From: Oscillospiraceae bacterium | Lineage (GTDB): Bacteria; Bacillota; Clostridia; Oscillospirales; Ruminococcaceae | Direction of reading: 5' to 3' | Assembly (NCBI GenBank): GCA_015067215.1 | Contig: SVMW01000001.1 | Span: forward strand, 35,533-99,532 | Length of the DNA: 64,000 nt | Part shown: positions 42,059-53,630 of the stretch, piece after piece | How the letters are laid out: each line of letters begins with the position of its first letter | Position numbering within the stretch: position 1 is the first letter of the stretch | Made by a program: the position numbers and the translations under genes | The notes under the pieces: model-generated | What the model was told of the DNA's origin: nothing | Databases searched by the model: none | The model's input: only the letters and a program-made list of their open reading frames with translations

Positions 42059-43163
42059 CTGCAGTATAAAAACTCTGAAGCTGGAAAATTTCCGCAACAT
42101 TAAAAACACTGAACTGGAATTTGTAAACGGTATAAATGTTATAACAGGGGAAAACGGTCAGGGAAAAACCAACCTGATTGAAGCTTTGTGGCTGCTGACA
42201 GGGGGCAAAAGTTTCCGCGGCAGCAAGGACAAAGACCTGATAAACAAGGATTTAAATGAAGAAAACCGTTTTGCAAGAATAGTTTCGGTGCTGGAAAATG
42301 ACGGCTATGAGGAAAAGCTGGAACTGCTTGTGGCTGACACCCCTGCAAAAAAAGGCCGTTTTGCAAAACACAACGACGGCCAGTTAAAAAGGGCGGTAAG
42401 TATTGTGGGCAAGTTTTACTGTGTGGTATTCTGCCCGCAGCATCTGGCCCTTGTAAGCGGCAGCCCGTCTTTGAGAAGAAAATTTGTGGACGGTGCACTG
42501 TGCCAGCTTTATCCAAACTATATCAAGGTGTTCAAGACCTTTGAAAAATATCTGGAACAGAAAAACAGTCTGCTTAAAAACCAGAACAGATATTATTTTG
42601 AGGAGTTCAATGAAACACTGGATATATACAACCGTCACCTTGCAGCCCTTGGGTATGAGATATATCTGAAAAGAAAAGAATATATTGACCTTATGAGCAA
42701 AAAAGCCAAGGAATATTACAACAAGATATCCAGCGGCAGAGAGAACATTGATTTTAAATATCTTTCTTTCGGCGAAAACCCTGATGATTTTTACAATCTC
42801 CTTGTGGAAAGCATTGAAAGGGACAAACGGGCAGGTTTTTCCACCTGCGGCGTGCAGAGAGAAGATATTGAGATAACAATTGACGGCGAAAATGCAAAGG
42901 ATTTTGCAAGCCAGGGACAGCAGAGAAGTATTGTTTTGAGCATGAAGCTTGCTGAAAGCGATATTCTGAAAGAAATCTGCGAGATTGACCCTGTTATTCT
43001 GCTGGACGATGTGCTGAGTGAACTTGATTTTAAAAGGCAGGAATATCTGCTGGACAACATTGAGGGCAAACAGGTGTTTATATCGTCCTGTGACGAAAAC
43101 CGCATAAACCTTGCAAAAAGCCGCAAGTATTTTGTAAAAGAAGGTGTTATTGAATGTATGTAG
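42051..43163 (+). CDS. recF: DNA replication/repair protein RecF
   Basis: A 370-residue SMC-like ATPase that helps load RecA at gaps. Walker A GENGQGKTNLIEALW is at residues 34-48, the signature region DFASQGQQRSIVLSMKLAES and Walker B PVILLDDVLSELD follow. It appears to start with GTG at 42051, overlapping yaaA, with AAGG upstream. It overlaps remB by 10 bases. Confidence 0.96.
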   Translation: MNNCSIKTLKLENFRNIKNTELEFVNGINVITGENGQGKTNLIEALWLLTGGKSFRGSKDKDLINKDLNEENRFARIVSVLENDGYEEKLELLVADTPAKKGRFAKHNDGQLKRAVSIVGKFYCVVFCPQHLALVSGSPSLRRKFVDGALCQLYPNYIKVFKTFEKYLEQKNSLLKNQNRYYFEEFNETLDIYNRHLAALGYEIYLKRKEYIDLMSKKAKEYYNKISSGRENIDFKYLSFGENPDDFYNLLVESIERDKRAGFSTCGVQREDIEITIDGENAKDFASQGQQRSIVLSMKLAESDILKEICEIDPVILLDDVLSELDFKRQEYLLDNIEGKQVFISSCDENRINLAKSRKYFVKEGVIECM

Positions 43164-43393
43164 ACATCGGCACCGATTTTCTGATAAAAAACAGTGATAT
43201 TGTGGGCATTTTTGACCTGGACAATACCACAACCACAACAGGACACACCAATAATTTTCTTAAAGAAAAACAAAATCAGGGTAAGGTGATTTATCTTGTA
43301 AAGGACCTTCCTAAAAGTTTTGTGCTGACAAAAGACGGCACGGTGTATGTTGTGGAACTTTCCAGTCAGATTATAAGAAGAAGGCTGGAGTGA
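43154..43393 (+). CDS. remB: RemB-like (DUF370) extracellular matrix regulatory protein
   Basis: A 79-residue protein of the DUF370/RemA-RemB family (YaaB in B. subtilis, at the same place after recF). MYVDIGTDFLIKNSDIVGIF and SFVLTKDGTVYVVELSS are characteristic. RemA relatives bind DNA and activate matrix genes; RemB's role is less clear. Start ATG with AAGAAGGTG, inside the end of recF. Confidence 0.88.
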   Translation: MYVDIGTDFLIKNSDIVGIFDLDNTTTTTGHTNNFLKEKQNQGKVIYLVKDLPKSFVLTKDGTVYVVELSSQIIRRRLE

Positions 43394-45619
<2,226 letters not shown>

Positions 45620-45653
45620 AATATAATATTAAATTTTGAAAGGAGATACAGTT

Positions 45654-46262
45654 ATGTATCCGATTCACAAAGAAAAATATATCATAGGCGAAAAAACTTT
45701 CTATCATTTTATGTACGACCGTCATGCCGACCTTTTCAGAAAAGAAAAACGCGGACATATGATTTATGCTATTGCAATGATAATCTGTATGATTGTTGTT
45801 ACAGTTATCAACCTTATAAATCCTGCTGTAAAAGGCGACTATGTCTGGATGATTCTGCCTGTTGTTTTTGCATTTCTTTCAATTGCACTGGTAAACAAAT
45901 ACAGATCTGCTGACAGAGTTGCATACAACAAGATAATGAAAGACTATGAAGGCAGAAAATATAAAGACAACTACCACACAGTTAAGTTTTTTGAAGACCA
46001 TCTGACATATAACTTTGGTTCTTCTGTTGATACAATTGCATATAACCAGTTTAGAAAATATTACGAAGGACCTGACTATTTTGCAATGTATTTCCACACA
46101 GGCGACCTTGTGCTGTTCAGTGACAAATGCAATGTGGAAAAAATTAAAGGCATTATGGTTGATTTTAAGGAAGGTCTTGCAAAAGAAAAAGCAGAAGAAG
46201 CAAAAGTTGAAGAAACAATGGATACAGTTGTGGAAATACAGGCTTCTGAAGTAATGGAATAA
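45654..46262 (+). CDS. YcxB-like membrane protein
   Basis: A 202-residue protein: an N-terminal cytoplasmic stretch, two adjacent hydrophobic helices (about residues 38-58 and 64-82), then a YcxB-like C-terminal domain (HTVKFFEDHLTYNFGSSVDT and YYEGPDYFAMYFHTGDLVLF), ending in an acidic tail. Start ATG 45654 with AAAGGAG; the frame is open further upstream without a ribosome site. It is inserted between gyrB and gyrA, which are normally adjacent. Function unknown. Confidence 0.7.
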   Translation: MYPIHKEKYIIGEKTFYHFMYDRHADLFRKEKRGHMIYAIAMIICMIVVTVINLINPAVKGDYVWMILPVVFAFLSIALVNKYRSADRVAYNKIMKDYEGRKYKDNYHTVKFFEDHLTYNFGSSVDTIAYNQFRKYYEGPDYFAMYFHTGDLVLFSDKCNVEKIKGIMVDFKEGLAKEKAEEAKVEETMDTVVEIQASEVME

Positions 46263-46349
46263 AAAATAAAGATTCTTCATATTTTTGAAGAATTACAGAC
46301 CGATATTACAGATTTTTATAAATAGCATATTTGTTTTTAGGAGAATAAA

Positions 46350-48857
46350 ATGTTATTGAATGACAAAACAAATTATATAGATGTGGACATTGACAAGGAA
46401 ATGCGTAACAGCTTTCTCAACTATTCAATGTCTGTTATCGTAAGTCGTGCCTTGCCGGATGTACGCGACGGGCTGAAACCTGTTCACCGCCGCATTCTGT
46501 ACACAATGTACGAAAATAATCTGGACTCTGCACATGAATACCGCAAATCCGCAACCACCGTTGGTGACGTGCTGGGCAGTTATCATCCACACGGCGACTC
46601 ATCCGTTTACGATGCAATGGTGCGTCTTGCACAGGATTTTTCACTCAGATATCCTCTGGTTGACGGCCAGGGTAACTTTGGTTCCGTTGACGGTGACCCT
46701 CCTGCTGCTTACCGTTATACCGAAGCAAGAATGAAAAAAATTGCAGACGAAATGCTGCGCGACATTGACAAGGAAACAGTTGATTTTCAGCCTAACTTTG
46801 ACGAGTCCAAGCAGGAACCTTGTGTTCTGCCTGCAAGAATTCCAAACCTGCTTATCAACGGTTCCATAGGTATTGCTGTTGGTATGGCTACAAATGTGCC
46901 TCCACATAACCTTGGTGAAGTGTGTGACGGCATTGTGCATCTTATTGATAACCCTGATGCGGATTATGTTGAACTTATGGAGTTTATTCCGGGTCCTGAC
47001 TTTCCTACAGGGGGCATTATTATGGGCCGCAGCGGTATAAGAAGTGCCTATGCAACAGGTAAAGGCAAAATTATTCTCCGCGGCAGAGCCAACATTGAAG
47101 AAAAGGCAAACGGCAGATTCCAGATTGTTATTACCGAAATTCCATATATGGTAAACAAGGCAATGATGGTGGAAAGAATTGCTGACCTTGTAAAAGAAAA
47201 ACGCATTGACGGCATAAGCGATTTGCGCGATGAATCTGACAGACAGGGTATGCGTGTGGTTGTGGAACTTAAAAAGGAAGCCAACCCACAGGTTGTGCTG
47301 AACCATCTTTATTCCCTTACACAGCTGCAGGACACAGTTGGTGCAAACATGCTTGCCCTTGACGACGGTGTGCCGAAGGTTATGGACCTTAAATATATTC
47401 TGCAGAAATATATTGACCATCAGTGTGAAGTTCTGGAAAGAAGAACCCGTTTTGACCTTAAAAAAGCACAGGAACGCCAGCATCTGCTGGAAGGTTTGAA
47501 AATTGCCTGCGACAATATTGACGAGGTTATCCGCATTATCCGTACAAGCTACGACAACGCAAAAGACAATCTTATGGAACGCTTTGGATTGTCTGAAGTT
47601 CAGGCAAATGCAATTCTCAACATGCAACTGAGAAGACTGCAGGGCCTTGAAAGAGAAAAGATTGAAAACGAACTTGCGGAACTGGCAGAAAAAATTGACT
47701 ATTACACACGTTTCCTTGCAGACCACCAGATGGTGCTTGACAAGGTTAAGGAAGATGTAATTGAAATTAAAGAAAAATATGCTGACCCAAGAAAAACTGA
47801 AATTGCACATATCAGCGGCGAGGTTGACATTGAAGACCTTATCCCTGAAGAAGAATGTATCTTCACATATACAAACTTCGGTTATGTAAAACGTCAGCCA
47901 AAAGATGTTTATCAGGCACAGAGACGCGGCGGCCGCGGCATAAGCGGTATGACACGCCGTGACGAAGATTATGTTCAGGAACTGTTTATGGCAGGCACCC
48001 ACGACTTTATCTTCTTTGCAACAGACAAGGGCAGGGTATACCGACTTAAAGGTTACGAAATTCCTGAAGGCAGCCGCAACGGCCGCGGTGTGAACATTAT
48101 AAACCTTATTCAGCTGCAGCCGGACGAAAAGGTTACTGCAATTATGCCTATACCTAAAGGTCTGGAAGAAGGCAACATTGTTATGGTTACCAAAAAAGGT
48201 ATTATCAAACGTACCGAGGTGTCCGCTTACAACAATGTGCGCAAGAGCGGCCTTATCTGCATAAGCCTTGATGAAGGTGACGAACTTATCTGGACAAGAC
48301 TGACAAAAGGTGATGACGAGCTGATTGTTGCAACAAAGGACGGTGTGGCAATCAAGTTCAGTGAACAGGACGTACGCCTTGTAAGCAGAAGTGCCCGCGG
48401 TGTAAAAGCAATTGAGCTCCACGAAGGGGACGAGGTTGTTGGTATGGGTGTTTGTGCCGAAGGCAGCGAACTGCTGACAATTACCGAAGACGGCAAGGGC
48501 AGAAGAAGCTCTGTCAGCGAATACCGTCTGCAGACCAGAGGCGGCAAAGGCGTTCGCAACTACGAAACCGAAAAATACGGCAAGGTTTGCGGCGTGAGAA
48601 TTGTAAACAGCGACCTTGACGCTATACTTATCAGCCACAGCGGTATCATTATCAGAACACACATTGAGGACATTGCACTTCAGAGCCGTTATGCAGGCGG
48701 TGTTAAGGTTATGAAGCTGGGTGAAGACGATAAGGTTGTAACCTTTGCGGCAACACTGCGTGATGACAGCGAAGAAACTGTTGAAGTTGAAGCAGCAGAT
48801 GAAACAGAAATGACACAGGCTGCCGAAGCACAAACAGCAGAAAACGCTGAAGAATAA
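46350..48857 (+). CDS. gyrA: DNA gyrase subunit A
   Basis: An 835-residue breakage-reunion subunit. The catalytic Tyr lies in [13 protein letters not shown], the quinolone-resistance region reads [19 protein letters not shown] with Ser, Val and Asp as in sensitive enzymes, and the C-terminal beta-pinwheel carries the GyrA box [10 protein letters not shown]. The tail is acidic ([15 protein letters not shown]). RBS AGGAG. A terminator follows. Confidence 0.98.
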   Translation: MLLNDKTNYIDVDIDKEMRNSFLNYSMSVIVSRALPDVRDGLKPVHRRILYTMYENNLDSAHEYRKSATTVGDVLGSYHPHGDSSVYDAMVRLAQDFSLRYPLVDGQGNFGSVDGDPPAAYRYTEARMKKIADEMLRDIDKETVDFQPNFDESKQEPCVLPARIPNLLINGSIGIAVGMATNVPPHNLGEVCDGIVHLIDNPDADYVELMEFIPGPDFPTGGIIMGRSGIRSAYATGKGKIILRGRANIEEKANGRFQIVITEIPYMVNKAMMVERIADLVKEKRIDGISDLRDESDRQGMRVVVELKKEANPQVVLNHLYSLTQLQDTVGANMLALDDGVPKVMDLKYILQKYIDHQCEVLERRTRFDLKKAQERQHLLEGLKIACDNIDEVIRIIRTSYDNAKDNLMERFGLSEVQANAILNMQLRRLQGLEREKIENELAELAEKIDYYTRFLADHQMVLDKVKEDVIEIKEKYADPRKTEIAHISGEVDIEDLIPEEECIFTYTNFGYVKRQPKDVYQAQRRGGRGISGMTRRDEDYVQELFMAGTHDFIFFATDKGRVYRLKGYEIPEGSRNGRGVNIINLIQLQPDEKVTAIMPIPKGLEEGNIVMVTKKGIIKRTEVSAYNNVRKSGLICISLDEGDELIWTRLTKGDDELIVATKDGVAIKFSEQDVRLVSRSARGVKAIELHEGDEVVGMGVCAEGSELLTITEDGKGRRSSVSEYRLQTRGGKGVRNYETEKYGKVCGVRIVNSDLDAILISHSGIIIRTHIEDIALQSRYAGGVKVMKLGEDDKVVTFAATLRDDSEETVEVEAADETEMTQAAEAQTAENAEE

Positions 48858-48914
48858 GTTATATATTTATACAATTGATAAATTATATAAATTAAATTAC
48901 AAATTGTAATATAA

Positions 48915-48948
48915 AAAGACGGGATATCGCAATGATTTCCCGTCTTTG
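48915..48948 (+). terminator. Terminator of gyrA
   Basis: AAAGACGGGA pairs with TCCCGTCTTT around a 12-base loop, 58 bases after the gyrA stop. Confidence 0.82.
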
Positions 48949-48981
48949 TTATATTTATTATATATGTATATTATATACATT

Positions 48982-49013
48982 AAAAAAAGCTCCCTTTATA
49001 TAAGGGAGCTTTT
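48982..49013 (-). terminator. Terminator of the two-component operon
   Basis: On the minus strand AAAAGCTCCCTT pairs with AAGGGAGCTTTT around a short loop and T residues follow, just beyond the response-regulator stop at 49018. Confidence 0.88.
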
Positions 49014-49017
49014 GGTT

Positions 49018-49857
49018 TTAGTACCTGTCGGCTTCCAGCATTAAGCCGTCGATAAACTTTTTAATGCTTATCTTGCCGCTGTAAAGGCTTTTGCCGCGGA
49101 TGTAGTCCATTTCTATTCGTACATCTTCAAAACTGAACAGTGTGGAGGAATAACGCATAAAAGTTTCGTTCATAAAATCTTCAATGCCCATGTGTGCAAT
49201 GTTGCTCATGCCTGCGGCAATGGCACGGCGCACACGCTGTTCCATATTTTTTGGGCTTGTGCTGACTGCTTCGCACAGCTGTGAAACGCTTATCTGTGAA
49301 ACAGGGATATTGTTGTTGTGGAGATATTCGCAGATGGAGATAATATCCCCGCAACCTTTTTCGCCAGACATACCGATGTGGCTTAAAATCATACGGATTT
49401 TTTTGCTGTATTCATCTTCAATTGCAGGTTCAATCTGCAGCGGAACGTTGCTGACAAACATTTTGCGGATATTTTCCAGTGTTTTTTCGTTTTCTATCTG
49501 TGTTTTAATATTGCCAAGCACGGATTTTACTTCGATAAGATTGATAGGCTTCTGGATAAAAAAGTTTATTCCTGCTGAATATGCCTTGCCGATAAGTTCC
49601 TTGGAGGAAACCTGACTTATCATTATAAACTTGATGCTGCTGTTGAGTTTGCGGATTTCGTTTACCACCTCAACGCCGTCCATAACAGGCATAAAAAAGT
49701 CCACAAGCACAACATCAGGGCGGCAACGGAGAATATCGGAGATGTTTGCAACTTCGCCGCCGCAGTCACCGCAGATTTCGCCCAGATTGTGTGTTTCAAT
49801 GATGTCTTCCAGTACGTTGATAACAGAGATGTCGTCTTCTACAATGTAAATACGCAT
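49018..49857 (-). CDS. GlnL/YcbB-type response regulator
   Basis: A 279-residue regulator. The receiver domain (1-120) has the acidic pair VEDD, phosphoacceptor Asp in VLVDFFMPVMDG, and Lys in IQKPINL. The C-terminal part (about 140-279: KIRMILSHIGMSGEKGCGDI and SPKNMEQRVRRAIAAGMSNI) matches the YcbB DNA-binding domain of B. subtilis GlnL. RBS GGAGG. It directly follows the kinase gene, two bases apart. The next gene on the other side of the kinase is a glutamate symporter. Confidence 0.85.
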   Translation of the reverse strand: MRIYIVEDDISVINVLEDIIETHNLGEICGDCGGEVANISDILRCRPDVVLVDFFMPVMDGVEVVNEIRKLNSSIKFIMISQVSSKELIGKAYSAGINFFIQKPINLIEVKSVLGNIKTQIENEKTLENIRKMFVSNVPLQIEPAIEDEYSKKIRMILSHIGMSGEKGCGDIISICEYLHNNNIPVSQISVSQLCEAVSTSPKNMEQRVRRAIAAGMSNIAHMGIEDFMNETFMRYSSTLFSFEDVRIEMDYIRGKSLYSGKISIKKFIDGLMLEADRY

Positions 49858-49858
49858 A

Positions 49859-51154
49859 TTATTCCTCCATAATAGCTTTTGACGGAATACGGATTACAAA
49901 TTCGGTGCCGTTGCCAAAATCAGATTTTACGGTGATTGAACCGCCGAATTTTTCTTCCACTGTGGTTTTTATGCCGTAAAGCCCTACGCCGCGGTAGATG
50001 TTGCCTGTTACAGCATCGAATTTAGTGGAGTAACCCATTTTGAATATATTGTTGATATGTCTTGGAGAGATGCCGGGGCCGTTGTCAGAAACGGTAAAAA
50101 CACATTCGTTGTCTGTGTGTATAAAATTAATTTCAATGCGGTTGCCTTTTTTTGCCGTTTCCATTGCTTCAACTGCATTTGTAACAAGGTTTTTCAGTAT
50201 ACCCATTATCTCGTAATGTTCGTTGGTGATAAAATCTTTATTAAAAGAGAACACAAGGTTTACCGACATATTTTTCTGATGAAGCAGATTCTGTGTGGAG
50301 TCCTCAAGTATTGAAAGTATGTCGCTGAACTTCATCTGCTTTGCATCAAAGTCTTCAATGATAGCCTTTTCAATACCCTTTATAATGGAAATATAGTCCT
50401 TTTTGATTTCGTGAACATCCTTTGCAATGGCAAGGGACATTTTTTTCATATCATCGGAAACATCCATATTGCTCAGCGCCTCGTAAAGTTTGTAGGCGTT
50501 GCCCATTACGTTTTCAATTTCTTCCGAATTCTTTTTCATAAAATAGATTTCGTTTTTAAGCCCTGTTGTCAGCATAAACAGACGCTGATATCTTTCTTCG
50601 TGTTCCTCGTGTTTCAGAAGGGTTCGATATTGTTTTTCACCTACAAGAAACAGCCATGACACAATGCTGCGGGCAAGGGCGATGCCTGCAATGGAGGCAA
50701 TTGCCTTTAATATATCCTCTGCAGGCAGTATGGTGTGTGTGGCACATATTTCCACAATATTTGAAAAAAAGTCGCTCATCAGCACCACCACAAACATTTT
50801 GCGGTAGCTTACCACATATTTGTTGCGGCACAGATAGGAAAAAATGATGCCGTAGCTTATATAGAACAGCATGTTAGGCAGATACAGCCTTAAAGCGCCT
50901 GCGTAACTGCCTGTGGAGATAAACAGCAGGGCACTGCGCAGCACAAAAACAAACACTGCGGTGGTTGTGCATATCTGTATATTTGATATGTCTTCACCCA
51001 CCGTCATAAGCAGAATAGGCAGCAGAATAACCGCGGCAGAAATGCGGAAACCTTGCGAGTACATGTTGAAGTACAGCTGGGAGGAAACTGCAACTGCCAG
51101 CGCAATGAAGAATATTCGGGTAAACTGTGGTATTTCCTTAACTTTTGTTCTCAT
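49859..51154 (-). CDS. GlnK/YcbA-type sensor histidine kinase
   Basis: A 431-residue kinase. Six or so hydrophobic segments fill residues 10-185, followed by a dimerisation helix region with AKDVHEIKKDYISII (the likely phosphoacceptor His) and a GHKL ATPase domain: NLVTNAVEAMETA (N box), VSDNGPGIS (G1), GVGLYGIKTTVEEKFGGSI (G2). It resembles the YcbA/GlnK group that senses glutamine. There is no separate periplasmic sensor domain, so signal sensing is probably within the membrane. Confidence 0.85.
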   Translation of the reverse strand: MRTKVKEIPQFTRIFFIALAVAVSSQLYFNMYSQGFRISAAVILLPILLMTVGEDISNIQICTTTAVFVFVLRSALLFISTGSYAGALRLYLPNMLFYISYGIIFSYLCRNKYVVSYRKMFVVVLMSDFFSNIVEICATHTILPAEDILKAIASIAGIALARSIVSWLFLVGEKQYRTLLKHEEHEERYQRLFMLTTGLKNEIYFMKKNSEEIENVMGNAYKLYEALSNMDVSDDMKKMSLAIAKDVHEIKKDYISIIKGIEKAIIEDFDAKQMKFSDILSILEDSTQNLLHQKNMSVNLVFSFNKDFITNEHYEIMGILKNLVTNAVEAMETAKKGNRIEINFIHTDNECVFTVSDNGPGISPRHINNIFKMGYSTKFDAVTGNIYRGVGLYGIKTTVEEKFGGSITVKSDFGNGTEFVIRIPSKAIMEE

Positions 51155-51223
51155 AAAACACCGTGTATGTAAGTATAATGTAATATAATTTTATTGTATG
51201 GTATATGTTGTTCTGAACGGTTA

Positions 51224-51333
51224 TGTCATCCTGAGCGCAGTGAAGGATCTCTCTGCTATTGCAGTACATTATCAGTCGTTGTTCCAATCAGACCGAGAGA
51301 TTCTTCGGTCGATGCACTTTTTCAGAATTACAT
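51224..51333. repeat. Dispersed inverted repeat R1, copy 9
   Basis: From TGTCATCCTGAGCGCAGTGA to TTTTTCAGAATTACAT, inner arms GAAGGATCTCTC and CGAGAGATTC. A further degenerate left end (TTGTTCTGAACGG) precedes it at 51207. The 51334-51585 part of the gap is AT-rich without a gene. Confidence 0.8.
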
Positions 51334-51585
51334 AAAAGTGAAAATGCGTTGTTTATTGCAAAACTTCATCAATCAAAACCAAAACTGTGGTTTTGAAAGT
51401 TATATTTTTCTGATATATAGCATACCACAAATTAAGCTTTGTTACAATTTTTATTTATTTTGTAGGGCTTTTTTTATTAAAATTTGTTAAAAATTTATTT
51501 TATCTGTACTTTTCGGTATAAATTGCACAAAATGTATACCAAAGTTTAATGCTATTTGTATAAAAACATAAATACGGCTGTATTT

Positions 51586-51601
51586 TTTTGTAGTTTTTTG
51601 T
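51586..51601 (+). promoter_or_regulatory. Probable GlnL binding site upstream of gltS
   Basis: TTTTGT-AGTT-TTTTGT is an exact match to the TTTTGTN4TTTTGT direct repeat that I recall for B. subtilis GlnL at the glsA-glnT promoter. It lies about 70 bases upstream of the gltS ATG, with a GlnK/GlnL-type pair divergently encoded next door. Confidence 0.6.
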
Positions 51602-51672
51602 AGTATTTGATATATATTATCTGTACAAAATCTATTTTCAAATAAAACAAATTTTTAATTGGAGGAAAAATA

Positions 51673-52872
51673 ATGCTTACTATCAATCTTGATATGTTCC
51701 AGGCAGCAGCAGTAGCTTGTGGCGTTTTGCTCATCGGTCGTCTGCTTGTTTCTAAACTTGAAATTCTGAGAAGATTCTGTATTCCAGAACCAGTTGTTGG
51801 CGGCGTTGTATTCGCTCTCCTTCACCTCGCTCTCAGAAGCGCTGGTATCCTTGAAATCAGCTTTGACTCAACAATCCAGACAATCTTCATGAACATGTTC
51901 TTCTGTTCAGTAGGTTTCGCAGCAGCATTTAAAATGCTCAAAAAAGGCGGTAAACTCGTATTCATCTTCCTTGGTCTTGCAATCGTAATGGTAATTACAC
52001 AGAACGCAATGGGTGCTGGTATCGCAACACTCTTTGGTCAGAACCCACTTCTCGGTATCGCTACAGGTTCCGTTCCAATGGTTGGTGGTCACGGTACATC
52101 CGCAGCATTCGGTCCGGTTCTTGAAGCTGCAGGCCTTGAAGGCGGTACAGTAGTTGCAGTTGCTTCCGCTACATTCGGTCTTGTTGCTGGCTGTCTCATC
52201 GGTGGTCCTATCGCAACAAACGTTATCAACAAATTCGGTCTTAAACCAACAACAAACGCTTCCGGTAACGAAGAAGGCGAAGAAGGTGCAGGTACAATTG
52301 ATCAGGCTCGTTTCATCAACGCTATCATGTTCCTTCTCATCGCTCTTGGTATCGGTACAATCATCGGTAAATTCCTTTCCGGTCTCACAGTTATGGGCGC
52401 AACACTTTCCTTCCCAGGTTACATCGGCGCTATGATGGCTGCAGCTATCATCCGTAACGTATGGGAAATCAAAGGCTGGGATGTTCCAATGGAAGAAATC
52501 AACACAATCGGTGGTTACTGCTTGTCCATCTTCCTTGGCCTTGCTATGATGGGTCTCAAACTCTGGCAGCTTGCTGACCTTGCTCTCCCAATGATCGTTA
52601 TGCTTCTTGCTCAGACAGTTCTTATGTTCCTCGTTGCAAGATTTATCTGCTTCAACATCCTTGGCAAAGACTACGATGCAGCTGTTATCTCTGCCGGTCT
52701 CTGTGGTTTCGGTATGGGTGCTACACCTAACGCTATGGCTAACATGCAGGCTGTTACAAAGAAAAACGGTCCATCCCCAACTGCTTTCTTGGTAGTTCCA
52801 CTTGTTGGTTCACTGTTTATCGACTTCTTTAACTCCATCATCATCACATTGATGATTTCTTTCCTTGGTTAA
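51673..52872 (+). CDS. gltS: Sodium/glutamate symporter GltS
   Basis: A 399-residue symporter of two five-helix repeats. The re-entrant loop motif of the first half is SVPMVGGHGTSAAFGP and of the second is GFGMGATPNAMANM, both characteristic of GltS, which imports glutamate with sodium. Codon choice differs from most neighbours (Pro CCA, Gly GGT, Ile ATC, Leu CTC), suggesting either very high expression or acquisition. RBS GGAGG; strong terminator. It likely belongs to the divergent GlnK/GlnL-type regulatory circuit. Confidence 0.95.
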   Translation: MLTINLDMFQAAAVACGVLLIGRLLVSKLEILRRFCIPEPVVGGVVFALLHLALRSAGILEISFDSTIQTIFMNMFFCSVGFAAAFKMLKKGGKLVFIFLGLAIVMVITQNAMGAGIATLFGQNPLLGIATGSVPMVGGHGTSAAFGPVLEAAGLEGGTVVAVASATFGLVAGCLIGGPIATNVINKFGLKPTTNASGNEEGEEGAGTIDQARFINAIMFLLIALGIGTIIGKFLSGLTVMGATLSFPGYIGAMMAAAIIRNVWEIKGWDVPMEEINTIGGYCLSIFLGLAMMGLKLWQLADLALPMIVMLLAQTVLMFLVARFICFNILGKDYDAAVISAGLCGFGMGATPNAMANMQAVTKKNGPSPTAFLVVPLVGSLFIDFFNSIIITLMISFLG

Positions 52873-52944
52873 TAAATAATATATAAGGTAATCCTCTTAT
52901 ATAATTTAATATTTCCCAATAAGATTTTTGGACAGTAAAACGAG

Positions 52945-52980
52945 CACAAAACCCCTGTGAGTATTCACAGGGGTTTTGTG
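52945..52980 (+). terminator. Terminator of gltS
   Basis: CACAAAACCCCTGTG pairs with CACAGGGGTTTTGTG around a 6-base loop, 73 bases after the stop. Confidence 0.88.
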
Positions 52981-53101
52981 TTTGTGTAAAAAGCTCAGAT
53001 ATATCAGCATAAGTTGGTGCATATTAGTATCTGAGCTTTTGTTTGTATTGTATTAAAAACAGGTTTTCCATTTAGTGGAAAGGCTGATTGTATTTTCTTT
53101 T

Positions 53102-53214
53102 GAGCCTTCTCCCTGAGGAGAAGGGGGACAGCTTGCGGTGGATGAGGTGGCATGTTACAAAAAACAGCACCTCATCAGTCACCTTTGGTGACAGCTTCCC
53201 CTCAAGGGGAAGCC
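53102..53214. repeat. Composite inverted repeat R2, full copy
   Basis: CCTTCTCCCTGAGGAGAAGG and GCTTCCCCTCAAGGGGAAGC are hairpin arms at the two ends. Between them lie GATGAGGTGG and CACCTCATC, which pair with each other, and GTCACCTTTGGTGAC. Related CTCCCTC...GGAGGGAG pieces occur at 57131-57178. It is a dispersed structured repeat of a kind I recall from many Clostridia genomes. Confidence 0.75.
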
Positions 53215-53237
53215 ATGTGATAATTTAATTTTGCATA

Positions 53238-53276
53238 AAACAAACAGCCTTCCTTAACAAGGAAGGCTGTTTGTTT
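53238..53276 (-). terminator. Terminator of the uppP-DUF559 operon
   Basis: AAACAAACAGCCTTCCTT pairs with AAGGAAGGCTGTTTGTTT around a 3-base loop; its right arm overlaps the stop codon at 53275. Confidence 0.88.
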
Positions 53277-53628
53277 ATCTTATAAAAATATGTCTGTAAA
53301 TATCGTTACACACACCTTCAAAATTATTGTTTACATCGATATTCTGATATCTTAAAACTGTTATACCCAACTGATGAAAATATTTATCACGGACAACATC
53401 TTTTTCAGCTGCTTTTTCTTCGTAATGCTGTGAGCCGTCAAGTTCAATAATAATTTTAGCAGATGCACAGTAAAAATCTGCAATGTAGTTGCCTAAAACT
53501 TTTTGTCTGTTTATTGTAACAGGCAGTTGTCTCAGAAAGTCGTACCACAGATGCCGTTCTTCAAAAGTCATGTTTTTGCGCAGTTTCTGTGCATTTTTAG
53601 TCAGTTTTGAGTTATTTGTATTGTTCAT
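53275..53628 (-). CDS. DUF559 domain-containing (Vsr-like endonuclease fold) protein
   Basis: A 117-residue protein. FEERHLWYDFL near residue 22 and NYIADFYCASAKIIIELDGS-QH (Asp, Glu and Asp-Gly of the PD-(D/E)XK-like site) followed by DKYFHQLGITVLRYQN match DUF559, a family related to very-short-patch repair endonucleases. Function unproven. It follows uppP by two bases with only a weak ribosome site (TTGGATA), so translation is probably coupled. Confidence 0.88.
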   Translation of the reverse strand: MNNTNNSKLTKNAQKLRKNMTFEERHLWYDFLRQLPVTINRQKVLGNYIADFYCASAKIIIELDGSQHYEEKAAEKDVVRDKYFHQLGITVLRYQNIDVNNNFEGVCNDIYRHIFIR

Positions 53629-53630
53629 AA

